A stretch of DNA of 38,353 nt, taken from positions 1-38,353 of the forward strand of contig CAMWLW010000019.1 of NCBI GenBank assembly GCA_947175245.1. Reading direction: 5' to 3'. Source of the stretch: an uncultured Bacteroidales bacterium (GTDB taxonomy: Bacteria; Bacteroidota; Bacteroidia; Bacteroidales; Muribaculaceae). A program made the position numbers and the translations under genes. The notes under the pieces are model-generated. The model was not told the origin of the DNA and made no database searches. It saw nothing but the letters and a program-made list of their open reading frames with translations. Shown in pieces: positions 22,087-32,288 of the stretch. How positions within the stretch are numbered: position 1 is the stretch's first letter; every line of letters starts with the position of its first letter.

Positions 22087-22386
22087 ATGCATATAATCTC
22101 ACATAGAAAACTAAAAGAGTTCTATGAATCCCCCGGAAAGGAAGATTCAAGAATTGCTTTAGAGCGGTGGTATGACATCGCTCAGCAAGCCGAATGGCAC
22201 AACCTGTCGGAAATCAAAGAGGATTTTCCCGCAACCAATTATGTTGGGAACCAACACTATGTATTCAACATTAAAGGAAATAATTACCGACTTGTAGTTG
22301 TTATTAAGTTCACTATTGGAAGAATCTTTATAAGATTCGTAGGAACTCACCCTGAGTATGATAAAATCGATTGTTCAACCATCTAA
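22087..22386 (+). CDS. higB: HigB-family toxin (putative mRNA interferase)
   Basis: The 99-residue protein matches the HigB toxin family: IISHRKLKEFYE at the start, AQQAEWHNLSEIKEDFPATNYVG in the middle, and the conserved core VFNIKGNNYRLVVVIKF...IFIRFVGTHPEYDKID. HigB toxins have a RelE-like fold and cut mRNA on ribosomes; the terminal HxEYDK segment includes residues important for cleavage. It precedes its antitoxin gene by ten bases, the normal HigBA order. AT-rich compared with neighbouring core genes, fitting a mobile module. Confidence 0.93.
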   Translation: MHIISHRKLKEFYESPGKEDSRIALERWYDIAQQAEWHNLSEIKEDFPATNYVGNQHYVFNIKGNNYRLVVVIKFTIGRIFIRFVGTHPEYDKIDCSTI

Positions 22387-22396
22387 GATAAAATAT

Positions 22397-22756
22397 ATGG
22401 AAATAACCAAACAGCAATATGAGTATGCACTCAATCGCATTGAGGAACTATTGCCGCTTGTTACTGATGAAACACCTGTCAGCGACAAAAATGCCGTTGA
22501 GCTTACCATTGTTTCAGACGTGGTTGAAGCATACGAAAAAATCCATTATCCCATTGCCAAACCTACTATTGGAGAACTTATCAGTCTTTCAATAGAAGAA
22601 AAGGGCATAACTCAAAAACAGCTTGCAAAGGAGCTTGGAGTGAGTCCGTCACGTGTAAGCGACTATATATCAGGACGAGCAGAACCAACACTGCGTATTG
22701 CCAGAGCCATCTGCCGCGTTCTTGGTATAACTCCGGCAGCTATATTGGGCATATAA
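22397..22756 (+). CDS. higA: HigA-family antitoxin with helix-turn-helix domain
   Basis: The 119-residue protein has an N-terminal helical toxin-binding part (residues 1-60) and a C-terminal XRE helix-turn-helix (GITQKQLAKELGVSPSRVSDYISGR, about 70-95) that would repress its own operon. The long variety with this order is usual for HigA partners of such HigB toxins. The start ATG at 22397 was chosen over one 39 bases upstream, which lies inside higB and gives a non-matching extension. It ends at 22756 without a recognised terminator. Confidence 0.92.
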   Translation: MEITKQQYEYALNRIEELLPLVTDETPVSDKNAVELTIVSDVVEAYEKIHYPIAKPTIGELISLSIEEKGITQKQLAKELGVSPSRVSDYISGRAEPTLRIARAICRVLGITPAAILGI

Positions 22757-22819
22757 ATGTAGATCTAAGTACCGTTGATTTTATAAGGGATGGATTAGCG
22801 GAGTGTGCACGAAAATTTG

Positions 22820-22827
22820 TAACTTTG
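22820..22827 (+). promoter_or_regulatory. Minus-7 box for the yicC operon
   Basis: TAACTTTG, 22 bases before the yicC start. No clear -33 element. Confidence 0.5.
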
Positions 22828-22849
22828 TAAGCAAAATTAAGTTCACATC

Positions 22850-23725
22850 ATGCTATACTCTATGACCGGCTTCGGTAAGGCCGTGCTGCACGAAGGCTCA
22901 AAAAAATTTACCGTCGAGATAAAATCGCTGAACAGCAAACAGCTTGACCTGGCGTCGAGGATGCCGGCGGGCTATAGGGAGCAGGAGCTTGAGTTCCGCT
23001 CGCTTATAGCCAAGCGTCTGGAGCGCGGCAAGGTCGACTTCAATGTGTATGTCGAGAGCGCTACTGCCGACTCAACAATGACTGTAAATGCCGAACGTGT
23101 AATCGCCTACAAGGAGCAGCTGGCTGAACTGGCCCAACGGATGGGTGTTGCCGAGCCGTCGGACTGGATGTCGATACTGATGCGTCTGCCCGACACAATC
23201 AAGAGCGAGGCTCCGGCCGAGGCGTCTGAGGATGAGGTGAAGGCTCTGACCACAGCCGTCAACACGGCGATTGACGGGCTGATTGAATTCCGCCGCCGCG
23301 AGGGCATAAAGCTCGAGGAGTTTTTCGCGACACGCATCAATAACATTGCCGACCTGCTTGCCCGGGTGCCCGAGTTTGAGACTCAGCGCGTGACCAAAAT
23401 ACGCACACGCATCGAGGAGTCGCTCGCACGCATACCACAGGTGGAGTATGACAAGGGACGTCTGGAGCAGGAGATGATTTTCTACATCGAGAAGCTCGAC
23501 ATCACCGAGGAGAAACAGCGCCTGTCACAGCACCTGGCCTATTTCATCGAGACAATGAACGGACAGCACGGCCAGGGCAAGAAGCTGGGCTTCATAGCCC
23601 AGGAGATGGGCCGCGAGATAAACACTCTCGGCTCGAAGAGCAACCAGGCCGACATGCAGATACTCGTCGTCAAGATGAAAGACGAGCTCGAGCAGATAAA
23701 GGAGCAGGTGCTCAATGTCATGTAA
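22850..23725 (+). CDS. yicC: YicC-family endoribonuclease
   Basis: The 291-residue protein matches YicC over its full length: MLYSMTGFGKA at the start, KSLNSKQLDLASRMPAGYREQE (residues 25-46), and the C-terminal DUF1732 region IEETMNGQHGQGKKLGFIAQEMGREINTLGSKS. E. coli YicC is an endoribonuclease acting on small RNA such as RyhB. It opens an operon with gmk and nadD. Confidence 0.93.
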   Translation: MLYSMTGFGKAVLHEGSKKFTVEIKSLNSKQLDLASRMPAGYREQELEFRSLIAKRLERGKVDFNVYVESATADSTMTVNAERVIAYKEQLAELAQRMGVAEPSDWMSILMRLPDTIKSEAPAEASEDEVKALTTAVNTAIDGLIEFRRREGIKLEEFFATRINNIADLLARVPEFETQRVTKIRTRIEESLARIPQVEYDKGRLEQEMIFYIEKLDITEEKQRLSQHLAYFIETMNGQHGQGKKLGFIAQEMGREINTLGSKSNQADMQILVVKMKDELEQIKEQVLNVM

Positions 23726-23756
23726 CAGACTGTAAACACCATAAAAATCAAATAAT

Positions 23757-24329
23757 ATGGCCGGAAAACTTATCATCATATCAGCCCCGTCGGGTTGTGG
23801 CAAGTCAACAATCATAAACCGCATCATGGACGAGGGTACGCGCGACCTGCAGTTCTCGGTGTCGGCTACCAACCGCCGTCCGCGTCCGGGCGAGCAGCAT
23901 GGTGTCAACTACTACTTCCTGACCGACGAGGAATTCCAGACGCGCGTTGCCAACGGTGAGTTCGTCGAGTTTGAAGAGGTTTACCCCGGCCGCTACTACG
24001 GCACGCTGCGCTCGGAGTTGGAGAACCGTCTGGCCGAGGGACACAACATCATTCTCGACATCGACGTTAAGGGTGGTGTCAATGTCAAGAACCAGTTTGG
24101 CGAACGTGCCATCAGCATCTTCATCAAACCGCCGAGCATCAAAGCGCTTCGTGAGCGCCTTGAGGGCCGAGGCACCGACTCGTCGGCAGTCATTGACGAG
24201 CGTGTGGGACGTGCCGAGTATGAGCTGTCGTTCGCTCCGCGCTACGACCACGTGGTGGTTAATGATGTGCTGAACATAGCCGTAGACCAGACGAAGGCTC
24301 TGATAGACAACTTCATCGAGAAGAAGTGA
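23757..24329 (+). CDS. gmk: Guanylate kinase
   Basis: The 190-residue enzyme phosphorylates GMP to GDP with ATP. The P-loop APSGCGKST is at residues 10-18. The GMP-binding segment around SVSATNRRPRPGEQHGVNYYF (residues 35-56) and EYELSFAPRYDHVVVND near 160 are standard. It lies 31 bases after yicC, the usual genome order, and overlaps the nadD start by one base. Confidence 0.96.
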   Translation: MAGKLIIISAPSGCGKSTIINRIMDEGTRDLQFSVSATNRRPRPGEQHGVNYYFLTDEEFQTRVANGEFVEFEEVYPGRYYGTLRSELENRLAEGHNIILDIDVKGGVNVKNQFGERAISIFIKPPSIKALRERLEGRGTDSSAVIDERVGRAEYELSFAPRYDHVVVNDVLNIAVDQTKALIDNFIEKK

Positions 24330-24907
24330 TGAAGCACCACTCAGTGGGCATCATGGGGGGCTCGTTCAACCCTATACACACGGGCCACATGATGGTGGCA
24401 TCGTACATAGCCCAGACCACACAGCTCGACGAGGTGTGGCTGAGTCTCTCGCCTGCCAATCCGCTCAAACAGCGTGACAACTCGACCACCGACGTCGAGC
24501 GACTCGACATGATGCGCATTGCGGTTGACGGCAGCACGGGGCTCGGAGTGACTGACATTGAGCTGACACTTCCCTACCCCTCGTACACGCTGAGGCTGCT
24601 TGACACGCTCGCCGCGCGCTATCGCGACACCGACTTCTGCCTCATCATCGGGAGCGACAACTGGCTGGTGTTTGACAAGTGGCGCGACCCTGAGCGCATA
24701 CTCAGCGACTATGGTGTCATAATCTACCCGCGCCCGGGCTATGACATCACCTCTCCCCTGCCGCCCGGAGCAACGACAGTCAACGCGCCGACAGTCGACC
24801 TGTCGAGCACATTCGTGCGCGAAGCAATTAAAAACGAGCTTGACATGAACTATTTCTTACCCACGGGGGTATATAAATACATAAAAGAACATAATCTTTA
24901 CCGATAA
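24329..24907 (+). CDS. nadD: Nicotinate-nucleotide adenylyltransferase
   Basis: The 192-residue enzyme adenylates nicotinate mononucleotide in NAD synthesis. GGSFNPIHTGH (residues 10-20) is the nucleotidyltransferase HxGH-type motif, and LSSTFVREAIKN near residue 150 is the ISSTxIR motif. The start is the ATG at 24329 (TGATG overlap with gmk); a GTG three bases earlier would add one residue only. The reuse of the gmk stop suggests translational coupling. Confidence 0.96.
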   Translation: MKHHSVGIMGGSFNPIHTGHMMVASYIAQTTQLDEVWLSLSPANPLKQRDNSTTDVERLDMMRIAVDGSTGLGVTDIELTLPYPSYTLRLLDTLAARYRDTDFCLIIGSDNWLVFDKWRDPERILSDYGVIIYPRPGYDITSPLPPGATTVNAPTVDLSSTFVREAIKNELDMNYFLPTGVYKYIKEHNLYR

Positions 24908-24929
24908 TCAACACACTTCAAGATAAATT

Positions 24930-25442
24930 ATGGAACAAAAATCAGTGCTCAACACCAACTCTATAGCTTTCATAGGACTGTGCAACGAGTATTGCATGGC
25001 GCTCGAGAACTGCCGCGAGGCCGAGCATGAGGAATTCGTCGAATCGATGCTCAAACTCCTGCCCCGACTCTATATCGCCGCCACCGACCTGACTGTGAAC
25101 TATGTCGAGGATGAGGAGCCATATATCGACAACATTCTCGATGAGGACTACTATGATTCGATACGCCGAGGCATAGAACAACTCATGGGCGAGCATGATG
25201 TATATCTCGAAGTGTTTGAAGAGGATATGAAGTACAGTGACACGCCTGTGTCGGCAAGCATAGCCGAGGGACTGGCCGATATTTTCCAAGCGCTGTACAA
25301 CTTCATCAACACCGTACGCGACAGCAACGACGAGGTGACCGCGATAGCACTGCTTGCCGTGCGCGACGACTTCAGAGCCTACTGGAGCGCCACGCTATGT
25401 AATGTTCTGCGCGCGCTCAATCACCTGGCTTACAATCAATAA
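24930..25442 (+). CDS. DUF5063-family protein
   Basis: The 170-residue, acidic, all-helical protein resembles DUF5063, frequent after nadD in Bacteroidetes: FIGLCNEYCMALENC opens it, and LKLLPRLYIAATDL and DDFRAYWSATLCNVLRALNHLAYN are conserved-looking blocks. No signal or membrane segment. Function unknown. It ends exactly where the convergent helicase gene ends, so the two stops abut. Confidence 0.82.
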   Translation: MEQKSVLNTNSIAFIGLCNEYCMALENCREAEHEEFVESMLKLLPRLYIAATDLTVNYVEDEEPYIDNILDEDYYDSIRRGIEQLMGEHDVYLEVFEEDMKYSDTPVSASIAEGLADIFQALYNFINTVRDSNDEVTAIALLAVRDDFRAYWSATLCNVLRALNHLAYNQ

Positions 25443-27446
25443 CTAACGTTTGCCGCGCTTACGGGCACGCTCGCGGTAATAGGCGGCCTCCTGTTCGTCG
25501 CCAACGCGCTCATACAGGTCGGCCAATTTAAGCAACAATTTCTTATCTGATCCATTGATACTCAATGCGTTCAGAAACCAGTTAAGAGCCTCATACATCT
25601 CGCCGCTCACCATATAGAGGTCGGCCAGCTCGTATGAGGCTTCGTAATGACGGCCGTCGGCCAACAGCACGGCGTGGTAATCCTTGAGCGCACTATCGAG
25701 GTTTCCCTGCTCGGCATGTGCACGTGCGCGGCCAAGCAACGCTTCCTGTGACCGTCCGTCTGATACCGACAGGGCCTTATCATAGTTGGCAAGAGCGGCG
25801 TCAAGTTCGCCGTCGGCGAGGCAGTCATTGCCGAGTGACACATACTCACCGGCAAGGCGTTCAAACTGACGGTTGTCCTCATCGATACGCGCCTGTAGGC
25901 GTGCAATCTCGGCCTTCAACCCCGAGATTGTCGACAACTTGACGGCCAACAACCGCCTGACTGACTCGCGTCCGAGTTCGTTGCGTGCGCCGACAGCCTG
26001 AGCGAACAGGTCGACGGCACGGTCTATCTCGCCATGGTCGAACGCATGGGCGGCGTCGCGGTACCACCCGTCGGCTCGTGCCTGCTCGATGGCACGGTTG
26101 ATGAGCGCAGGGTCGTTGAACATGCGTGTGTAGCCTGTGATAGCGTTGTTGACAAAGATATCGCGGGCAGTCAGGGGCGATTTGAGCGTGAGCCCCTCCA
26201 GGTCGGTACAACGGCTCAACGCCACATAGCTCTGACCGCTCGAGAACGCACCGCGTCCCAGGTCGACAATGACCTTGGAGAACGTCAGTCCCTGACTCTT
26301 GTGGACTGTGAGCGCCCATGCAAGGCGTATGGGGTACTGGGTGTAGGTGCCCTTGACTGTCTCGGTCACCTTGTGGGTCTCCTCGTCATATCCATACTCG
26401 ATGTTCTCCCATATCTCAGGAAGCACGACATGGCGTTTACCCGACTCGAGCTCAATCTCGAGGCGCTTGGCCGAGGCCTCGTGCACGCGGCCGAGCGTTC
26501 CGTTGACCCAACGGCGATCGCGGTCATTGCGCACGAACACAACCTGCGCACCCACTTTGAGTGTCAGCTCGCGTGGAGCCGGCAGGGAGTTCTCGGGGAA
26601 GTCGCCGCTGATGTCGCCCTCATAGGTGACAAGCGGCGTGGTGAGCCTGGCGAGACGCGTGTCGTTGATGTTATCGACCATGTCGCGGCGGGCAGCAAGC
26701 GTCATCACAAACTCATCGTCGCCACACTCGGCCGCGGGGTTGACACGGCGTGCAAGTGTGCTGAGGTCGTCGTAGGTGGGCGAGCCGACGCGCACACGAT
26801 CAAGCAACGCGATGAAGTCGCGGTCGTGCTGACGGTAGATCTTGCGTAGCTCGATGGGAATGAGCGGAAAATCCTTGAACGCACGGGCGGTGAAGAAGAA
26901 CGGGTTAGGATAGTAACGCGACAATATGTCGCGCATGTCACCCGTGACGACCGGCTCGAGTTGAAATATATCGCCGACAAGCAACAACTGTTTGCCTCCG
27001 AAGGGGTCAAATCTACGACCAGTGTAAACGCGCAGAATTTTATCCATGAAATCAATGACATCGGCCCTGACCATTGAAATCTCGTCGATGATGATAAGGT
27101 CGAGACTGCGTATGAGCTTGACGTGCTCGTGAGAGTATTTCATGCGTTGCTTGAGGCGGTCGGGAGCGAAGTCGGGGTCGTCGGGCAACAGCGGCTTGAA
27201 GGGTATGCGAAAGAATGAGTGCATGGTTACACCGCCCACGTTGACGGCGGCGATGCCCGTCGGTGCGAGCACCACAAATTTCTTCTTGGTATGCTCGGTA
27301 ATGTAGCGCAGGAATGTGGACTTACCCGTGCCGGCCTTACCGGTCATGAAAACGCTGCGCGAAGTGTGGGACACCAGGTTCCAGATGTCCTGAAACTCGG
27401 GGTTATCAAGGTCAATAGCCGAGGTGTTCTGCTGGTCGTTACTCAT
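25443..27446 (-). CDS. Pif1/RecD-like DNA helicase with C-terminal TPR repeats
   Basis: The 667-residue protein is an SF1B-type helicase. Walker A is MTGKAGTGKST near residue 35, Walker B is LIIIDEISMV near 113, LLVGDIFQLEPV follows, and AWALTVHKSQGLTF...YVALSRC (residues 380-415) holds motifs V and VI. A coiled-coil stretch (residues 505-540) leads to TPR-like repeats (about 540-660: LANYDKALSVSDGRSQEALLGRA, SALKDYHAVLLADGRHYEASYELADLY). The helicase end may act on stalled forks, G-quadruplexes or RNA-DNA hybrids, as Pif1 does; the TPR tail would recruit partners. It follows the ABC-F gene by 14 bases. Confidence 0.9.
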   Translation of the reverse strand: MSNDQQNTSAIDLDNPEFQDIWNLVSHTSRSVFMTGKAGTGKSTFLRYITEHTKKKFVVLAPTGIAAVNVGGVTMHSFFRIPFKPLLPDDPDFAPDRLKQRMKYSHEHVKLIRSLDLIIIDEISMVRADVIDFMDKILRVYTGRRFDPFGGKQLLLVGDIFQLEPVVTGDMRDILSRYYPNPFFFTARAFKDFPLIPIELRKIYRQHDRDFIALLDRVRVGSPTYDDLSTLARRVNPAAECGDDEFVMTLAARRDMVDNINDTRLARLTTPLVTYEGDISGDFPENSLPAPRELTLKVGAQVVFVRNDRDRRWVNGTLGRVHEASAKRLEIELESGKRHVVLPEIWENIEYGYDEETHKVTETVKGTYTQYPIRLAWALTVHKSQGLTFSKVIVDLGRGAFSSGQSYVALSRCTDLEGLTLKSPLTARDIFVNNAITGYTRMFNDPALINRAIEQARADGWYRDAAHAFDHGEIDRAVDLFAQAVGARNELGRESVRRLLAVKLSTISGLKAEIARLQARIDEDNRQFERLAGEYVSLGNDCLADGELDAALANYDKALSVSDGRSQEALLGRARAHAEQGNLDSALKDYHAVLLADGRHYEASYELADLYMVSGEMYEALNWFLNALSINGSDKKLLLKLADLYERVGDEQEAAYYRERARKRGKR

Positions 27447-27460
27447 GCCGGCAGGATAGG

Positions 27461-29440
<1,980 letters not shown>

Positions 29441-29444
29441 ACCG

Positions 29445-29452
29445 CAAAGGTA
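29445..29452 (-). promoter_or_regulatory. Minus-7 box almost touching the ABC-F start codon
   Basis: TACCTTTG on the minus strand, followed by CGGT and then the ATG. The transcription start expected six to seven bases past the box would fall on the start codon itself. Confidence 0.5.
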
Positions 29453-29463
29453 CGAAATTTTTT

Positions 29464-29500
29464 AGACCCCGTTACCCAATATTTGTTAACGCCGGGGTCT
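29464..29500 (-). terminator. Possible terminator hairpin after the 5-formyl-THF cyclo-ligase gene
   Basis: Eight-pair stem (29493-29500 with 29464-29471), extended by further pairs, starting two bases past the cyclo-ligase stop. On the minus strand it is followed by an A-run rather than T, so it may stall or protect the 3' end rather than be a standard terminator. It also sits just upstream of the ABC-F promoter box. Confidence 0.45.
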
Positions 29501-29502
29501 TG

Positions 29503-30048
29503 CTAACGGTTGAAGTAAATGCCCGACGGTGTTATGACAATATCGACAGGACGGTCGTGGGGCTCGACTTCGACGGTGTCAAACAGCTGGAAATCGTATG
29601 CTACACCGATGGTGACGGCACGGGCACGGGCAAGCAGACGGTCGTAGTAACCCTTGCCGCGGCCTACGCGGTTGCCTTTGCTGTCATAGGCGACGGCAGG
29701 AACGATGATAAGGTCGAGGGTGTCAACATCGACGGTGTCGTCGCCGTCCGGCTCCTCGATGCGGAAAGCGCCGAGGTGCATATGCGCACGGTCGTAGGGG
29801 AGCACGTCGAGATCGACGCCGTTGACGCGCGGCAGGAAGAAGTGCTTTCGCGCAGCCCACTTGTCAATGAACGACCGGGTGGACAGTTCATCGGGCAACG
29901 AATTGTACATCAAAATCTTGTCAGCCATCACGAAGGCGGCCATCTTCTCGAGTCGGTCAAACACGGCGTCGGCTGCCACCTGCCGGTCGGTATCGGCGAG
30001 GAGGGCTTTGTGGTTGCTTACGCGGCGTCTTATTTCAGTTTTATTCAT
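29503..30048 (-). CDS. 5-formyltetrahydrofolate cyclo-ligase
   Basis: The 181-residue enzyme converts 5-formyl-THF to 5,10-methenyl-THF with ATP, returning inhibitory folinate to the one-carbon pool. IIVPAVAYDSKGNRVGRGKGYYDRLL (about 113-138) contains the conserved GRGKGYYDR ATP and folate-binding motif, and the N-terminal MNKTEIRRRVSNHK is typical. Length is normal. It follows the S41 protease by 23 bases in a three-gene operon headed by the dCMP deaminase gene. Confidence 0.95.
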   Translation of the reverse strand: MNKTEIRRRVSNHKALLADTDRQVAADAVFDRLEKMAAFVMADKILMYNSLPDELSTRSFIDKWAARKHFFLPRVNGVDLDVLPYDRAHMHLGAFRIEEPDGDDTVDVDTLDLIIVPAVAYDSKGNRVGRGKGYYDRLLARARAVTIGVAYDFQLFDTVEVEPHDRPVDIVITPSGIYFNR

Positions 30049-30071
30049 GGTGATAGGATTTGAGGGTGAGG

Positions 30072-31697
30072 CTACTCCTCGGCGGGGCGCGTCTCGAAAT
30101 CGAGTATGCGACAGCCGTCGCGTAGAGTTTCGACGGCCTTGTCGACGGTGGTATCACCACGGTTTATTATCATGTAGTAACCGGGGATGCCGAGCGCGTC
30201 GCGCGCTACGAGTGCTTTCAGATTATCAACAATCAAAGCTGAAGATTGTTTGATGTAGTACCACTGCTTGGGGATGCCGTTGCGGGCGGCGAAATTTGAG
30301 AAGTCATCAAGAAGGGCATAGTCGGACGGGAGAGTAGCCAGCAACTCGTCGATATTCTTACAAGCGGCAAGCTGCTCGCGGTGCTTATCGGCATACTCGA
30401 ATGCCCATTTCTGGAACAGCCCGGCATTGCGCACCTTGAGAAAGTAGGATGTTATACCGGTGGTGTCGTTGGGCACGAAGATGTCGGGCATGATGCCTCC
30501 GCCACCGTAGACTGTGCGTCCGCCGATAGTATTATATATCAACGATTTGTCAAGTTTGATAGAATCCACACTGAACGCCTCGCCGCGATCGTAGCGGTTG
30601 AGGATGTCTTTGTTGTACTCGTCGAGGTTGCTGTAGTCTTTCTGTATGCAGCGTCCCGAGGGAGTGTAGTAGCGCGAAATGGTGAGACGTATAGCGCTGC
30701 TGTCGGGGAGCGTGGTCTGAGTCTGGACGAGACCTTTGCCGAACGAGCGACGGCCTATGATGACGCCGCGGTCGTTATCCTGCATGGCGCCGGCAAAAAT
30801 CTCGCTGGCGCTGGCCGAGAACTCGTCGAGCAGCACAGTGACACCGGCATCCTGGAACGAACCCGAACCGTCAGCGACGTTAAGCTGGCTGTTGCGGCCG
30901 TCGCGGCCACGGGTGTAGACTATCATGGAGCCACGGGGCAGGAACTCGTTGGCCATGAGCACGGCCATCTCCATAAAGCCGCCGCCATTGCCGCGCAGGT
31001 CGATGACATAGTCGGTGGCACCCTCGCGTTTAAGTGCGCTCATAGCCTGGTAGAACTCATTGTAGGTGGTGCGGCCGAACTTGTTGACCTTGATATAGCC
31101 TATGTCGTCGGCGAGCATGTATGAAGCATCGATTGAAGTGACAGGGATGTCGCCGCGTGTCACTTCGTAGGTAAGAGGCTTGGACGAGCTGTTGCGCCTG
31201 ATACCGAGTGTGACGGTTGAGCCTTTCTCGCCACGCAGGGTCTTCATGACGCGGTCGTTGTCGATCGACGGGCCTGTGAACGGGTCGCCATCGATTGTAA
31301 CGATGCGGTCGCCGGCCATGACGCCGACTTTCTCAGCCGGACCTCCCGAGATAACCTCGATAACGGTGACGGTGTCGTTCTGAATTGTGAAGCTGATGCC
31401 GACGCCACTGAACGAGCCATCAAGATCCTCATTGACGGCTTTGAGTGACTCGGCCGGGATGTAGACCGAGTGTGGGTCGAGGTTGGATAGGAGTGACGGC
31501 AGGGTTTTCTCTACAAGCGAGTCGAGATCGACGTCATCGACATACTCGGCGTCGATCATGTCGAAGATGTACCCGATTTTCTGCTCGGCGGCCGGACGGC
31601 CTGTTGTGCGATTCATATAGATGCCGGAACCGATGCCGGCTACAAAGGCGAGGGCCACGATGACGGGAACCCAGGCTGATATGGAGTGTTTGCTCAT
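30072..31697 (-). CDS. S41-family C-terminal processing peptidase (CtpA-like)
   Basis: The 541-residue protein has an N-terminal membrane anchor or signal (residues 8-28), a PDZ domain around 90-175 (GSFSGVGISFTIQND...GPAEKVGVMAGDRIVTIDG) and an S41 peptidase domain. The catalytic Ser lies in DEFSASASEIFAGA near 298 and the Lys in RSFGKGLVQTQ near 323, with DLRGNGGGFMEMAV the preceding conserved strand. The C-terminal 150 residues are a helical extension common in Bacteroidetes S41 proteins. It would cut the C-termini of envelope proteins in the periplasm. Confidence 0.94.
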   Translation of the reverse strand: MSKHSISAWVPVIVALAFVAGIGSGIYMNRTTGRPAAEQKIGYIFDMIDAEYVDDVDLDSLVEKTLPSLLSNLDPHSVYIPAESLKAVNEDLDGSFSGVGISFTIQNDTVTVIEVISGGPAEKVGVMAGDRIVTIDGDPFTGPSIDNDRVMKTLRGEKGSTVTLGIRRNSSSKPLTYEVTRGDIPVTSIDASYMLADDIGYIKVNKFGRTTYNEFYQAMSALKREGATDYVIDLRGNGGGFMEMAVLMANEFLPRGSMIVYTRGRDGRNSQLNVADGSGSFQDAGVTVLLDEFSASASEIFAGAMQDNDRGVIIGRRSFGKGLVQTQTTLPDSSAIRLTISRYYTPSGRCIQKDYSNLDEYNKDILNRYDRGEAFSVDSIKLDKSLIYNTIGGRTVYGGGGIMPDIFVPNDTTGITSYFLKVRNAGLFQKWAFEYADKHREQLAACKNIDELLATLPSDYALLDDFSNFAARNGIPKQWYYIKQSSALIVDNLKALVARDALGIPGYYMIINRGDTTVDKAVETLRDGCRILDFETRPAEE

Positions 31698-31739
31698 TTA
31701 TTTTGCGTATCGGATTATTTTAATTTATAGTGTGTTTTA

Positions 31740-32171
31740 TCAATCAATATTATTTATGTGAACGACCTCGATGCCTGCGCGCTCGAGCAGGTCAATGCCG
31801 TCGGCCAGACGGTAGAGTTCATTGAAAACGACGCGCTTGATGCCGGCCTGGATGATGAGTTTGGAACATTCCATGCAGGGCGATGCTGTGACATAGAGTG
31901 TTGAGCCGTCGCTCGAGTTGTTGCTGCGTGCTACCTTGGTAATGGCATTGGCCTCGGCGTGGAGCACATAGGGCTTGGTGACGCCGTCGGCATCCTCACA
32001 CACGTTCTCAAAGCCTGACGGAGTGCCGTTGTAGCCGTCAGATATTATCATTCCATCCTTGACAATGATAGCACCGACCTGCCGGCGGCGGCAGTAAGAG
32101 TTCTCGGCCCATATACGTGTTATGCGCAGATAGCGCTTGTCGAGCAATTCCTGCTTGTCGTTATTGTTCAT
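31740..32171 (-). CDS. dCMP/deoxycytidylate deaminase family protein
   Basis: The 143-residue zinc enzyme deaminates dCMP to dUMP, feeding thymidylate synthesis. The zinc site is HAEANAI (H71, E73 catalytic) with PCMECSK (C99, C102). RYLRITRIWAENSYCRRRQVGAIIVKDG and SDGYNGTPSGFENVCED are the family hallmarks; ComE-type operon proteins are close relatives. The start at 32171 is fixed by a promoter at 32191-32220 lying inside the longer open frame. It heads an operon with the S41 protease and cyclo-ligase. Confidence 0.94.
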   Translation of the reverse strand: MNNNDKQELLDKRYLRITRIWAENSYCRRRQVGAIIVKDGMIISDGYNGTPSGFENVCEDADGVTKPYVLHAEANAITKVARSNNSSDGSTLYVTASPCMECSKLIIQAGIKRVVFNELYRLADGIDLLERAGIEVVHINNID

Positions 32172-32190
32172 TTTGTTACAAATTAGAGTA

Positions 32191-32220
32191 CAAAGATAAC
32201 AAATAATGTACAAATGGCAA
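32191..32220 (-). promoter_or_regulatory. Promoter of the dCMP deaminase operon
   Basis: On the minus strand TTG (32220-32218), 19 bases, TATCTTTG (32198-32191). The leader is about 14 bases. It lies inside a 29-codon upstream extension of the frame and so excludes that extension. Confidence 0.75.
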
Positions 32221-32225
32221 TACTG

Positions 32226-32268
32226 AATAAAAAAATGGAGCGACGCCTGTTGTGACACCGCTCCATTT
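32226..32268 (-). terminator. Rho-independent terminator of the DUF4493 lipoprotein operon
   Basis: Ten-pair stem (32259-32268 with 32233-32242) followed on the minus strand by a T-run, 21 bases past the last stop of the operon. Confidence 0.88.
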
Positions 32269-32288
32269 ATATGTTATTCAACTACTTA

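Noticed and set aside
26034-26849. 271-codon open frame on the plus strand
   Set aside because: It lies wholly antisense to the Pif1-like helicase gene, whose motifs are clear; GC-rich codon bias leaves the opposite strand open by chance.
30381-31124. 247-codon open frame on the plus strand
   Set aside because: Antisense to the S41 protease gene, with no recognisable motif; a shadow frame.
32172-32258. 29-codon N-terminal extension of the dCMP deaminase
   Set aside because: The promoter TTG-N19-TATCTTTG falls inside it, and the family starts at 32171.
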